From the NCBI RefSeq assembly GCF_029931775.1, contig NC_079321.1, positions 17,256,501 through 17,320,500 on the forward strand: DNA of 64,000 nucleotides, read 5' to 3'. The translations under genes and the position numbers were made by a program. Positions 45,233-56,300 of this stretch are shown in pieces. Source of the DNA: Euleptes europaea. Its lineage: Eukaryota; Chordata; Lepidosauria; Squamata; Sphaerodactylidae. The notes under the pieces are model-generated. The model was not told the DNA's origin. It made no database searches and saw only the letters and a list, made by a program, of their open reading frames with translations. Numbering within the stretch: position 1 is the stretch's first letter; each line of letters starts with the position of its first letter.

Positions 45233-46004
45233 CAATCCCAACTGTACGGGATCCTGCTAGATTAACTTTTCAGACAATACCTTGAAGTCAAAGGTTGAAT
45301 CCACACAGCAGTCACACAATCCCATTTTCCATGAACTGCATTAATGTCACAGTGAGAAACCAGTGTTCATGTTCAAGAAGTGAAAAATTTGCCATGCGTA
45401 AGCTAGCAGCATCGTTCTCCCCACATATACATGCATGCTGAAAGTATTCTGGTGGGCCCCTTAGAGACAAGCAGATTTATTGAACCTTTAAGATTTTGTG
45501 GGATAGGATCCACTATTTGGGGACATGGAATGGATCTGCAGTCAGCAGAATATGCAGAGAGCAGTGGGAAAGAAAGAAGATTGCGAAGCGTATGGTGTGA
45601 CATTGATAGGCAAAACTCAAAAATACACAAGATGAGATCATCCTCACTGGCTGTAACTGGCCATTAAAATTGTTGTTCGCCCATCTGTCTATATAACTTT
45701 CTCCAAGATGGTTTCAAGAGTGCACAACATTAGAAATATATAATAAAAATCCAACAAAATACAACTGTAACATCACAGGCCACCCACAACTCCTTCCTAT
45801 CCCCAATTTTAAGCTAATCGTGCAATCCTCTTCAGAGTTACTCCAGTCTAGGCCCATTGACAGGATTGAATTGATGGTCATGTTAATTGGCTAAGGAAGA
45901 TGTCAACTTGGTTGAACCCTTTGTTGATTCAGTCAAACCTGTGGATGAATTCTAATTCAGCATTGGAATGAAAAGTGCTCATTGATTTTTGACTAGTAGT
46001 GCTT
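45233..46004. other. Intergenic, mostly unrecognised; half of a small palindromic repeat at 45822-45880
   Basis: GTGCAATCCTCTTCAGAGTT and ACTCCAGTCTAGGCCCATTG match one arm of the palindromic family at 54361. GATGAATTCTAATTCAGCA at 45943 recurs at 56357, suggesting a shared older repeat. Confidence 0.5.
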
Positions 46005-46208
46005 GAAGGGAGATGTGGAATGTATAGTATAGCTGGATCTCGTCAGATCTCAGAAGCTAAGCATGGCCTTTACTTGGATGGGAGACCACCAAGAAAGACT
46101 TTGCAGAGGAAGGCAATGGCATACCGCCTCTGCTTAATCACTTGCCTTGAAAAAACTATGGGGTCGCCATTAGTTTGCTGTGACTTGACGGCACTTAACA
46201 CACACACA
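46005..46208 (+). mobile_element. 5S-rRNA-derived SINE
   Basis: GGATCTCGTCAGATCTCAGA, AGCTAAGCATGG, TACTTGGATGGGAGACCACC match the 3' internal promoter half of 5S rRNA. The tail GGGGTCGCCATTAGTTTGCT and GACTTGACGGCACTTAACAC ends in an AC run. Confidence 0.9.
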
Positions 46209-46941
46209 GTGCTTGTTTGAATGATTCCATTGTGTATCTTATGTGTGACCGCACTAGACTCTCCCCGCCCCCCAACATCAATTCATCCTTTCCCTTCAGA
46301 TTCCAACCATACCTTTAAGGTCTTTCAAAGCAGTTGAAACAGCTCCCATGTGTGTTTCTGCTTTACCATCCAGATGCTTTGGCCTCAGAAGCCTGTTGTA
46401 GTTGCCCTCAGGTTAGTTACAGTTCACTCCAAAGTGTGCGACTGGGATAGATAGTAGTTGCCTTTTAATCCTCTATCATGACTTTGTGACATCATCACCA
46501 CAGCCAGATCAAAGCAGCATGATGGCATTGTGACGCAAGAGCTCTTTTGCCCAATCCTTGCCATTTTCATTTCCCAAGTTTCTTCAGTGCCCCAGTGGTA
46601 GAACACATGCTTTTTGCATATATAAGCTTTTCATGTTCAGTTCTTGACACCTCTGCTAAATGGATCTCAGGAACAGGTGTTGGCAAATCACTTATCTGCC
46701 TGAGACTTCCACATTGCAATGATACTCTGCAGTTTTCTCAGTGACATAAAACAAGACGGGTCCTCCATCTTCCACTTGACATGTTTCCCTTAATTTTCCC
46801 TGCCCCAGCTCCCTCCCCCCACATAGTGGCTACCCCTCTTGCACAACCAGGGAGTTGGCAATATCACCAGCTGCCTGTGACAATTACATCCACTTTGGCA
46901 AGGAGAATATCTGATCCAGTGTTTCCATCCATTACCACCCA
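46209..46941. other. Intergenic; possible very old tRNA-SINE at 46585-46740
   Basis: CCCCAGTGGTAGAACACATG and ATGTTCAGTTCTTGACACCT could be a decayed A box and B box of the GGCTCAGTGG family. Otherwise nothing recognised. Confidence 0.4.
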
Positions 46942-47238
46942 GGAGGAAGAGGAAGAGTTGGTTTTTATATGCTGACTTTCTCTACCACTTAAGGGAGACT
47001 CAAACCGGCTTACAATCACCTTCCCTTCCCCTCCCCTCCCCACAACAGACACCCTGTGAGGTAAGTGGGGCTGAGAGAGCTCTTAATAGAGCTGTAACTT
47101 GCCCAAGGTCACCCAGCTGGCTTCGTGTGTAGGAGCGAGGAAACAAATCCAGTTCACCAGATTAGCCTCCGTCGGTTCTCCAGATTAGAGTCCACTGCTC
47201 CAAACCACCACTCTTAACCACTGCACCACGCTGGCTCA
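46942..47238 (-). mobile_element. tRNA-derived SINE (GTGGTGTAGTGGTTAAGAG family), long form, antisense
   Basis: GAAGAGTTGGTTTTTATATG, CTCAAACCGGCTTACAATCA, CAAGGTCACCCAGCTGGC, TTCTCCAGATTAGAGTCCAC and ACTCTTAACCACTGCACCAC are in order; nearly complete. Confidence 0.92.
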
Positions 47239-47424
47239 TATATGCAAATATGCAACATTATCATCAGATAGCCCTCCAGGCCACAAGTAAGAAAATAGTA
47301 CATTCACAGTGCAACACATTAACATTGCAAACTTTGGAACTCCCTTACCAAGGAGATTAGTCCAACTCCCTTTATTGTTGTCTTCTGCCAGTGGCTGAGA
47401 CTTTTTTGTTTTCTTTGGTGTCCC

Positions 47425-47852
47425 CTGTGTGTGTGTGTTAAGTGTCGTCAAGTTGCTTTCGACTCATGGTGACCCTATGAATGTCCTCCAAAGTGTCCTA
47501 TCTTTGACAGCCTTGCTCAGATCTTGCAAATTGGTGTTCCCTAGCTAACTCTTATTAGCCCTCCTCGTTTGTATGTTTTATAATTATGTTTTATTGAATT
47601 GTTCTGTGTATGTGTATGTATGTATGTGTGTGTATAGATAGATAGTTATATAGATAGATAGTTATATAGATATATACTGCTTTTTAATATGAGAAATGTT
47701 TTAATATTCACCACCTTGGGGACCCTGATTTGGGTGGAAAGGTGGCATAGAAAACCCATTGACTTCAATGGACTTTGAAGGGTATATTTCTTTCCAGAAG
47801 TGCACTGAAAAACCATATTCCCGAGATAAGACATCTTTATTGATATTTACGA
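47425..47852 (-). repeat. Compound repeat unit (Bov-B tail plus 320-bp segment), upstream copy
   Basis: A Bov-B tail-like start (GTCAAGTTGCTTTCGACTCA, CAGCCTTGCTCAGATCTTGC) is followed by a segment with CTAACTCTTATTAGCCCTCC, GTTTTATTGAATTGTTCTGT, a GT/GATA-rich stretch, and ACCACCTTGGGGACCCTGAT. The same unit occurs twice more at 50370-51217. Confidence 0.8.
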
Positions 47853-48335
47853 TGTGTGTGTGTTAAATGCCATCAAGTCGCTTCCGACTCATGGTGACCC
47901 TATGAGTGAAAGTCCTCCAAAATGTCCTATCTTTGACAGCCTTGCTCAGATCTTGCAAACTGAAGGCTGTGGCTTCCTTTATTGAGTCAATCCATCTCTT
48001 GTTGGGTCTTCCTCTTTTCCTGCTGCCCTCAACTTTTCCTCGCATGACTGTCTTTTCCAGTGACTCTTGTCGTCTCATGACGTGACCAAAATACGACAGC
48101 CTCAGTTTAGTCATTTTAGCTTCTACGGAGTTCAGGCTTGATTTGATCTAAAACCCACTGATTTGTTTTTTTGGCAGTCCACAGAATCCGTAACACTCTC
48201 CTCCGACACCACATTTCAAAGGAATCTATTTTCTTCCTATCAGCTTCCTTCACTGTCCAGCTTTCACACCCATACATAGTAACAGGGAATACGATGGCAT
48301 GAATTAATCTAGTCTTGGTGGCCAGTGACATTTAT
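47853..48335 (-). mobile_element. Bov-B LINE 3' end, antisense
   Basis: Reverse strand encodes [80 protein letters not shown] and SRKRLDG, ending in an AC run. The open frame changes once near 48115, so it is not intact. Confidence 0.92.
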
Positions 48336-48367
48336 ATTTATGATAAATGCCTGCAATTCATAGACCT

Positions 48368-48512
48368 CAGGCAAACATAGGGTTGCCAACCTGCCTTCTC
48401 CAGACTAAACATTCCCAGCTCCCTCAGCCTTTCCTCATAGGGCTTGGTCTCCAGGGCCCTGATCATCCTCGTCCCTCTCCTCTGCACCCGTTCCATTCTG
48501 TCCACACCCTTG
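48368..48512 (-). mobile_element. CR1 LINE fragment, antisense
   Basis: CTTTCCTCATAGGGCTTGGT, CTCCAGGGCCCTGATCATCC and CTCTGCACCCGTTCCATTCT are CR1 ORF2 3' sequence. The element continues at 48676 after an inserted hairpin element. Confidence 0.88.
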
Positions 48513-48675
48513 CAGTAGTAGAAAAGAGCAAGAGTCCAGTAGCACCTTAAAGACTGTGGCTCACGAAAAGCTCATACCCTGCCAGAAAATATTTGTGTTT
48601 GTCTTTAAGGTGCTACTGGACTCTTGCTCTTTTCTACTACTGCAGACAGACTAACAGGGCTACCCACTGTGAATT
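48513..48675 (+). mobile_element. Hairpin element inserted in CR1, 7-bp target duplication
   Basis: Short left end CAGTAGTAGAAAAGAGCAAG, inverted right arm, and long right end GACTAACAGGGCTACCCACT. ACCCTTG is present on both sides (48506-48512 and 48676-48682), and CR1 sequence resumes exactly. The centre is deleted compared with longer copies. Confidence 0.82.
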
Positions 48676-48757
48676 ACCCTTGTTGAAGTGAGGCCTCCAG
48701 AAGTGCACACAGTACTCCAGGTGTGGCCTGAATGCCCCCCAACATTTGTCCCACCCC
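48676..48757 (-). mobile_element. CR1 LINE fragment, continuation
   Basis: TTGTTGAAGTGAGGCCTCCA, GTACTCCAGGTGTGGCCTGA continue the CR1 antisense sequence interrupted at 48512. It runs into a CA repeat. Confidence 0.85.
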
Positions 48758-48760
48758 CCA

Positions 48761-48796
<36 letters not shown>
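48758..48796. repeat. (CA)n microsatellite
   Basis: About 18 CA units between the CR1 fragment and a hairpin element. Confidence 0.95.
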
Positions 48797-48799
<3 letters not shown>

Positions 48800-49030
48800 G
48801 GGTAGCCGTGTTAGTCTGTCTGCAGTAGTAGAAAAGGGCAAGAGCCCAGTAGCACCTTAAAGACTAACAAAAATATTTTCTGGCAGGGCATGAGCTTTCG
48901 TGAGCCACAGCTCACTTCTTCAGACACTCATACCCTACCAGAAAATATTTGTGTTAGTCTTTAAGGTACTACTGGACTCTTGCCCTTTTCTACTACTGCA
49001 GACAGACTTAACACGGCTACCCACTGTGAA
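48797..49030. mobile_element. Hairpin element, both ends long, nearly perfect palindrome
   Basis: CAGTGGGTAGCCGTGTTAG at the left is mirrored by CTTAACACGGCTACCCACTG at the right. The arms meet at TTCAGACACTCATACCC. The whole 230 bp could fold into one stem. Confidence 0.85.
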
Positions 49031-49040
49031 TTACCAACAA

Positions 49041-49453
49041 GAGATGTAGAAAAGGGCAAGAGTCCAGTAGCACCTCAAAGACTAACCAAAATATTTTCTA
49101 GCAGGGCATGAGCTTTTGTGAGCCACAGCTCACTTCTTCAGATACAGCTAGAATGTGAATCCATCTGTCTTTAAGTAGAGGAGAGTGAATTCAGACTCTT
49201 CTGCATACCACACCTAATCCCATCACGCCTGCTATTCACATTTACATACTGTTCACATTGACATACTAATGCTTGTCTGAATTCACTCTCCTCTACTTAA
49301 AGACCGATGGATTCACATTCTAGCTGTATCTGAAGAAGTGAGCTGTGGCTCACGAAAGCTCCCACCCTGCCAGAAAATATTTTGGTTAGTCTTTAAGGTG
49401 CTACTGGGCTCTTGCCCTTTTCTACTACTGCAGACAGACTAACACGGCTACCC

Positions 49454-49458
<5 letters not shown>
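49041..49458 (+). mobile_element. Longest hairpin element copy, with about 150-bp centre
   Basis: Short left end GTAGAAAAGGGCAAGAGTCC, long right end GACTAACACGGCTACCCACT. The arms include GCTCACTTCTTCAGATACAG, TAGAATGTGAATCCATC and TAAGTAGAGGAGAGTGAATT mirrored on the right, around a unique core (CCCATCACGCCTGCTATTCA). Confidence 0.82.

Positions 49459-49485
<27 letters not shown>
49459..49485. repeat. (TG)n microsatellite
   Basis: About 13 TG units; mirror of the CA run at 48758. Confidence 0.95.
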
Positions 49486-49486
<1 letters not shown>

Positions 49487-49572
49487 TGGGGGGTGGGACA
49501 AATGGTGGGGGGCATTCAGGCTGCACCTGGAGTACTGTGTGCACTTCTGGAGGCCTCACTTCAACAAGGGTA
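49486..49572 (+). mobile_element. CR1 LINE fragment, inverted duplicate of 48682-48757
   Basis: GGCATTCAGGCTGCACCTGG, AGTACTGTGTGCACTTCTGG, AGGCCTCACTTCAACAA is the reverse complement of the CR1 piece on the left, with about three differences in 90 bp. Confidence 0.85.
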
Positions 49573-49789
49573 GCCCCGTTAGTGGGTAGCCCCGTTAGTC
49601 TGTCTGCAGAAGTAGAAAAGGGCCAGCGTCCAGCAGCACCTTAAAGACGAACAAGAATATTTTCTGGCAGGGTGTGAGCTTTCGTGAGCCACAGCACACT
49701 TCTTCAGAGAAAGCTCCTACCCTGCCAGAAAATATTCTTGTTCGTCTTTAAGGTGCTGCTGGACTCTGGCCCTTTTCTACTACACACAC
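49573..49789. mobile_element. Hairpin element next to the NAPB promoter
   Basis: GTTAGTCTGTCTGCAGAAGT, then arms AGGGCCAGCGTCCAGCAGCA and TGCTGCTGGACTCTGGCCCT mirror each other closely around TTCTTCAGAGAAAGC. Confidence 0.82.
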
Positions 49790-49841
49790 ACACGCAACTG
49801 GCCCCATAATAACTGACACGCAACTGGCCCCATAATAACTG
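49790..49841 (+). repeat. Perfect 26-bp tandem duplication
   Basis: ACACGCAACTGGCCCCATAA plus TAACTG is present twice with no mismatch and no spacer, right at the edge of the NAPB CpG island. Confidence 0.95.
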
Positions 49842-49977
49842 TAAGGGGAGGAGAACCAGGAGGAGGAGGAAGGCCAAGGCGGAGCCGCGGAGGAGACAGG
49901 CCTCCTCAGACCGCCCCTCCTCCTCCTCCTCCTCTCTCAGCCAGCCGCCTCAGCCACGGCCCGCCGCCTCCGCCGCC
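49842..49977 (+). promoter_or_regulatory. NAPB: CpG-rich promoter / 5' UTR of NAPB (island continues to about 50310)
   Basis: Sequence just upstream of the NAPB start codon is GC-rich, CpG-rich and has no TATA box, with TCC/TCCTCC runs. The island continues through exon 1 and about 225 bp into intron 1. This is the usual promoter type of broadly expressed or neuronal genes. The exact transcription start cannot be read. The upstream edge is abrupt: repeats begin at 49841. Confidence 0.75.
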
Positions 49978-50084
49978 ATGGACGCCGCCACTGCGGGCAA
50001 CAAGGAGCGGGAGGCCGCGCACCTCCTGGCCGAGGCCGAGAAGAGGGTGAAGGCCTCCCATTCCTTCCTCAGGGGGCTCTTCGG
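49978..50084 (+). CDS. NAPB: NAPB exon 1 (coding part)
   Basis: A 107-bp coding part, from the ATG in a strong Kozak context to donor GTAAGG. It encodes [35 protein letters not shown] and two bases of Gly. The SFLRGLFGG loop is the conserved membrane-contacting hydrophobic loop of SNAPs. Confidence 0.95.
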
Positions 50085-50336
50085 GTAAGGGAGCCGGGCC
50101 CGGGGGAGGCGCGGGCCCTGCCCTGCCCTGGGGTGGCGGTGATGGGGAAGCAAGCCGGGCCTCGCCTCAGCCAAGTCACCCACGGGCTGGCCGGGGCGGA
50201 GGCCGCGCCGTGTGGGCGGTGGGCCCAGGCCGGCGTCGGGGGAATGGGGCTCTGCGCGGGCTAGGCGGGGGGGGGGAGATGCCGCGAGCAGGCCACCCTC
50301 CAGCGGTTGCTGCTGCTGCTGCTTTTCATGTGGCAG

Positions 50337-50371
<35 letters not shown>

Positions 50372-53300
50372 GTGCCGTCAAGTCGCCTCCGACTCCTGGC
50401 GACCCTATGAATGAGAGTCCTCCAAAGTGTCCTGCCTTTGACAGCCTTGCTCAGATCTTGCAAATTGGTGTTCCCCAGCTAACTCTTACTAGCCCTCCTC
50501 GTTTGTGCATTTTATGATTATGTTTTATTGAATTGTTCTGTGTATGTATGTATGTATCTGTGTGTATAGATAGATAGTTTTTATATATACACACACACAC
50601 ACACTGCTTTTTAATATGAGAAATGTTTTAATATTCACCACCTTGGGGACCCTGATTTGGGTGGAAAGGTGGCATAGAAAACCCATTGATTTCAATGGAC
50701 TTTGAAGGGTATGTTTCTTTCCAGAAGTGCACTGAAAAACCATATTCCCAAGAATAGACATCTTTATTGATAATTACAATGTGTGTGTGTGTGTTAAGTG
50801 CCGTCAAGTCGCCTCCGACTCATGGCGACCCTATGAATGAAAGTCCTCCAAAACGTCCTGCCTTTGACAGCCTTGCTCAGATCTTGCAAATTGGTGTTCC
50901 CTAGCTAACTCTTACTAGCCCTCCTCGTTTGTACGTTTTATGATTATGTTTTATTGAATTGTTCTGTGTATGTATGTATCTGTGTGTATAGATAGATAGT
51001 TTTTATACACACACACACACACACACTGCTTTTTAATATGAGAAATGTTTTAATATTCACCACCTTGGGGACCCTGATTTGGGTGGAAAGGTGGCATAGA
51101 AAACCCATTGACTTCAATGGACTTTGAAGGGTATGTTTCTTTCCAGAAGTGCACTGAAAAACCATATTCCCGAGAATAGACATCTTTATTGATAATTACG
51201 ATGTGTGTGTGTGTGTTAAGTGCCGTCAAGTCGCCTCCGACTCATGGCGACCCTATGAATGAAAGTCCTCCAAAACGTCCTGCCTTTGACAGCCTTGCTC
51301 AGATCTTGCAAATGGAAGGCCATGGCTTCCTTTGTTGAGTCCATTCATCTCTTGTTGGGTCTTCCGCTTTTCCTGCTGCCCTCCACTTTTCCTAGCATGA
51401 TTGTCTTTTCCAATGACTCTTGTCTTCCCGTGTGTGTGTGTGTTTGAAGTGCCGTCAAGTCGCTTCCCGACTCATGGCGACCCTGTGAATCAGTCTTCCA
51501 AAACGTCCAATCTCTGACAGCCTTGCTCAGGTCTTGCAAACTGAGGACCGTGGCTTCCTTTATGGAGTTAATTCACAGTGGGTAGCCGTGTTAGTCTGTC
51601 TGCAGTAGTAGAAAAGAGCAAGAGTCCAGTAGCACCTTAAAGACTAACAAAAATATTTTCTGGCAGGATATGAGCTTTCGTGAGCCACAGCTCACTTCTT
51701 CAGATCTGAAGAAGTGAGCTGTGGCTCTCGAAAGCTCATACCCTGCCAGAAAATATTTTTATTAGTCTTTAAGGTGCTACTGGACTCTTGCTCTTTTTTA
51801 TTGAGTCAGTCCATCTCTTGTTGGGTCTTCCGCTTTTCCTGCTGCCCTCAACTTTTCCTAGCGCTATTGCCTTTTCCAATGACTCTTGTCTTCTCGTGTG
51901 TGTGTGTGTAAAGTACCTTCAAGTCGCAGCCGACATATGGCGACCCCTTTTGGGGGTTTTCATGGCAAGAGACTAAGAGAGGTGGTTTGCCATTGCCTTC
52001 CTCTGCACAGCAAGCCTGGACTTCCTTGGTGGTCTCCCATCCGAATACTAACCAGGGCTGACCCTGCTTCGCTTCTGAGATAAGGCTAGCCTGGGCCATC
52101 CAGTGCGACCAAAATACGTTAGCCTCAGTTTAATCATTTTAGCTTCTAGGGTCAGTTCTGGCTTGATTTGATCTAGAACCCACTGATTTGTTTTTTTGGC
52201 CGTCCCCGTTATCCGTAACACTCTCCTCCCAACACTATTTGGGGGACCGGTTTGTGGTGGTCTCGGGCTTCTGTGGACCACGCTGTCAGAGGCAGGGATG
52301 CCTCCGAAACGAGTAACTCCAGCCCTGTTAGGCTGTTGCAGGAAAAAATAAATAAACAAGACCTTAAAGACCAGCAACATTTTATTCCAGATGATGCTGG
52401 GATATTATTATTCTTAGTCTTTAAAGAGACCTCAGACTATAGTTTATTTATAGTTTTAAGGAAAAAGCTAGGATGGGGGAGAAAAGGGGGTACACCGTTC
52501 TTGGAGGGAAAGGGATTTTGCTTTACTACCACATTAAGGACGTGGTTTATGTAATGGAGGGGCATTGCATTTTTAATCCATATTCTAGGATCTTTGTGTG
52601 CTGTGACTTGAAAGGTGGAGCAGAAGGGCATAGAGTGAGAAATGTTTTTGGGGGGAGGCATCCCTGTGACAGGGAAGGGCTGTGGCTCAGTGGTAGAGCG
52701 CCTGCTTGGCATGCAGAAGGTCCCAGGTCCAATCCCCGGCATCTCCAGTTAAAGGGACTAGGCAAGTAGGTGATGTGAAGGACCTCTGCCTGAGACCCTG
52801 GTGAGCTGCTGCTCGTCTGAGCAGACAATAACTGACTTTGATGGACCAAGGGTCTGGTTCAGTATAAGGCAGCTTTATGTGTTCATGCATGAAGTGGTTT
52901 TGGGCAGCTAGACTTCCACTGACAGAGAGAGACTTCCCCATTGGGAGTGGGGTGGTGGAGGAAAGTGAACATGCGTGTACTTGAACTCTTTCTTCCATTT
53001 CCTCCCTGTCCCTTGAGTTTTAGGGCAGCCCTTGACCAATTTTCTTTAGCTCTAGGATCCAGCTCCAAATATTTATGAGTCAGTCCTCTTTCCAGCTTCA
53101 GGGTTTTGTATTTTAATTTTCTAATTCTAGGTGAAATTTCTAGGTACCAATACGAGCTGGTGCCAGGGATTTGCTGAGCACTGTTTTAGTCCTTGTACTC
53201 ACAGACAGCGGAGAAGGGCTGTACCACTCCAGACTGTTGGTGGAGGCTCATGTGATCAAATGCTCCTCCATCTTGAAAAGTGGGATACAAATATTTTAAT

Positions 53301-56300
53301 AAAAATCAGTTTCCCCCCCCCCAAAAAAAATCCGTCCATACACAACCAGATGACTGCAGGTAGGTTATAGCCTAGTTTTTTTGTACGAAAAACATTCCAT
53401 TGTGACTACCCTTCCTCAGGATAATCTTAAATTGGTCCTGTCCAGACGTAGGTTTACTATTTCATTTCTATTTGTGAAAATTAGGCAACAATAATGAGAA
53501 ATTTCTAGAAAATTCTCTCTGGCCCGGTCCACATGTGCAGCAAAATGGGGTGGCAGAATTATGAGGAAGTAGAATGGGCTATTCTATCATCTGTCCAGAT
53601 CTCTACCTGGTTTCCGCCTCATTATGATGCAGGTCAAATTCTCTCAGTGGTATGTGCAGTGAAAACCGGACTCTTTCAGCGTTTGTTAGTGGCAAATGGT
53701 GCTGAAATGCTCATCCGATTGTCAGTTAATTGCCTTTCCTGGATCTGATTCCACTAATCTGTTAAATCCAATGAGTATCTGATTTGGATCTTAAAGAGAT
53801 TATTGCTAGCACTAAAACAGGTTAGTTAATGTTGTTCAGTTGTTGAGAGAAGAAGAAGAGTTGGTTTTTATATGCCCACTTTCTCTACCACTTAAGGAAG
53901 AATCAAACCGGTTTACAATCACCTTCCCCTCCCCACAACAGACACCCTGTGAGGCTGAGAGAGCTGTGACTAACCCAAGGTCACCCAGCTGGCTTCATGT
54001 GTAGGAGTGGGGAAACAAATCCAGTTCACCAGATTAGCGTCCGTCGCACATGTAGAGGAGTGGGGAAACCATCCCAGTTCTCCAGATCAGAGTCCACCCC
54101 TCCAAACCACCACCACTCTTAACCACTACACCACGCAAGCTCTTAGAACAGAAAGTGTAGGCGTTCTAAGTTCCCCAGGCATTATTTGTGAAAAAGCACT
54201 TTAAACTTGCATCAGGAAGATGTGTTTATGCTTGCAGTTGTGGTCATTTGAATAGGAGGGGCCCTGAACAGTCTATATTATCATTTTATGATTGATGGGG
54301 TGTCACTATTGAACCAATAAATACGAACATTGATGTATATTGTGCTTACAATAACCTTTTCAGTGTGATACTATGCAGAGTTACATCGGTCTAAGCCCAT
54401 GGATTTAAATGGGTTTAGACTGGAGTAACTCTGCATGGGATTGCTAGATTCGAGACCAGCCTTACTGACAAGCTTCATTCCTCTCTTGGCTGCGTTAGTA
54501 ACTGCACAAACCAGTAAAATGCTTGCTTTAATCACCAAGGCCTTCCAATGATAACACAGCAGTACACTGTATGCTTTTTTAAAAATTCTTGCCTTCCTGG
54601 TAGGGTTTTTCTTATTCAGAATATAGCCAGCAGGGATTTCTTAGTCAAATGTTCTTCACAGGGTTGTTTGTGAGGTTAAAATGGGAAAGGGGAAAACTGT
54701 GTTCACCAACTTGTGCGCATTAGAGGAACAGTGGGATAAAATTACATTTATGATCATTGAGGATGAACAGGGGACTCAACTCCCTCTAATCCCCTTGCTT
54801 GCCTTCTGTTTTTCTAGAGGAAATACAAAGCTGGAAGAAGCATGTGAGATGTATACAAGAGCTGCAAATATGTTTAAAATAGCCAAAAACTGGAGTGGTA
54901 TGTATGCAACTGTCTGTTTTTCTTTGTAGCAGGAATGGGGGCAGGTATTCAGATTGATTTATTTGATTATTTATATCCTGTTCCCCCCCAGTGGAGACCC
55001 AAAGCAGCTTACAATACAAAAAAGAAAATAAACAAACAGAAGCGCTCTCTACTTTTCTCTTTCAGCCAGATCTTTCCTTGTACTCTAGGCAACAACCTTT
55101 TGGCTCATGCCTCTGGGTCTGCCAAAGTCTTAAGTACCTGTGAGAAGAGGAGGAACAAACTCAGCCAGATCTCAGTCAGATGCTCCTAGCCAGCCAGCAG
55201 GCTCTTTCCTGCTTCATTCCTTCCCAGATCCCACAGAGCTTTCTGAAACCATCTTGGATGTCTGAGGTTATTAATTCGGGGCCATTATCTTGAATCTGCA
55301 GTCCTTAATTGCACATGCAATAAGGTTAATAGTGTGTAGCAGCCACTCTCTTTTGACTCAGAGCCCAAGCCATGGCTTGCATTGAATTTTAAAATCTGCT
55401 CTGCAGACTCCAGATCACGACTCTGCTGCAGATGATGCAGCCAGTTCTCCCAAGATGAAATGAAGGGCATTCAGGAACCTTTACTAGAGAATTGATTCTG
55501 TACTTTCTGCTCACCCCTTGGATTTCTAGAAATTCAGGACAACTTGAAAGTTTAACTGGACTCTTTGAGGGAGGTAATTTGCAGATGGGATAGCTATGTG
55601 TAGCAGCAGAATAAAACAGGAGTCCACTGGCACTTTAAAGACTAACACATTTTATTGTAGCCTAGGGTTTCATGAGTCAGAGCTCATTTCATGATGTGCG
55701 TAAAGAGAGCCAGCGTGATGTAGTGGTTAAGAGCGGTGGTTTGGAGTGATGGACTCTAATCTGGAGAACCAGGTTTGATTCCCCACTCCTCCACATGAGC
55801 AGCGGAGGCTAATCTGGTGAACTGGATTTGTTTCCCCACTCCCCCACATGAAGCCAGCTGGGTGATCTTGGGCTAGTCACTCTCTCTCAACCCCACCGGG
55901 TGTCTGTTGTGGGGAGGGGAAGGGAAGGTGATTGTAAGCCGGTTTGATTCTTCCTTAAGTGGGGGAGGAAGTCAGCATATAAAAACCAACTCTTCTTCTT
56001 TTACATTCATTAAACTGATGTACTGATATTAAAGGCTGCAAACAACAGAAGTGTGGGTATGTGGGAGATGCTGGAAAGAGAGGCCAATTTAAACCAATCA
56101 AAAGAGCAATCAATCCACCCATTCAGAGTAAGTGAGGACCAATCCCTAACTGTTGATAGATGGGCAAAGTAGAAATAAAATAACATTGGATCTATGAAAG
56201 TGCAGGATGAAATATGAAAAGCAATTCTGATCAGAAAGTTGTATATAGAGAGAGCTTAAATAATTGACATTGTCAGGGGTGGAATATGCACGATACTAGC

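Noticed and set aside
46005-46120. Candidate 5S rRNA gene (also at 59640)
   Set aside because: Only the 3' internal-promoter part is present, joined to a LINE-like tail with an AC run and repeated many times in the window: SINE, not a functional 5S gene.
49573-49841. Possible CRISPR-like or satellite array upstream of NAPB
   Set aside because: The repeats are inverted mobile-element copies in a vertebrate genome with irregular spacing; not an array of equal spacers.
49978-50084. NAPA (alpha-SNAP) instead of NAPB
   Set aside because: The exon 1 and exon 4 peptides ([19 protein letters not shown]) fit beta better than alpha as recalled; TCFVDAGNA is alpha-like, but this position varies in both.
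52676-52750. Candidate tRNA gene (A box and B box both clear)
   Set aside because: The sequence continues into the family body common to all copies, and no cloverleaf with a matching acceptor stem could be drawn; SINE head.
54681-54817. Upstream in-frame extension of NAPB exon 2
   Set aside because: The open frame continues to 54681, but a good acceptor at 54817 and the homology start show that it is intron.
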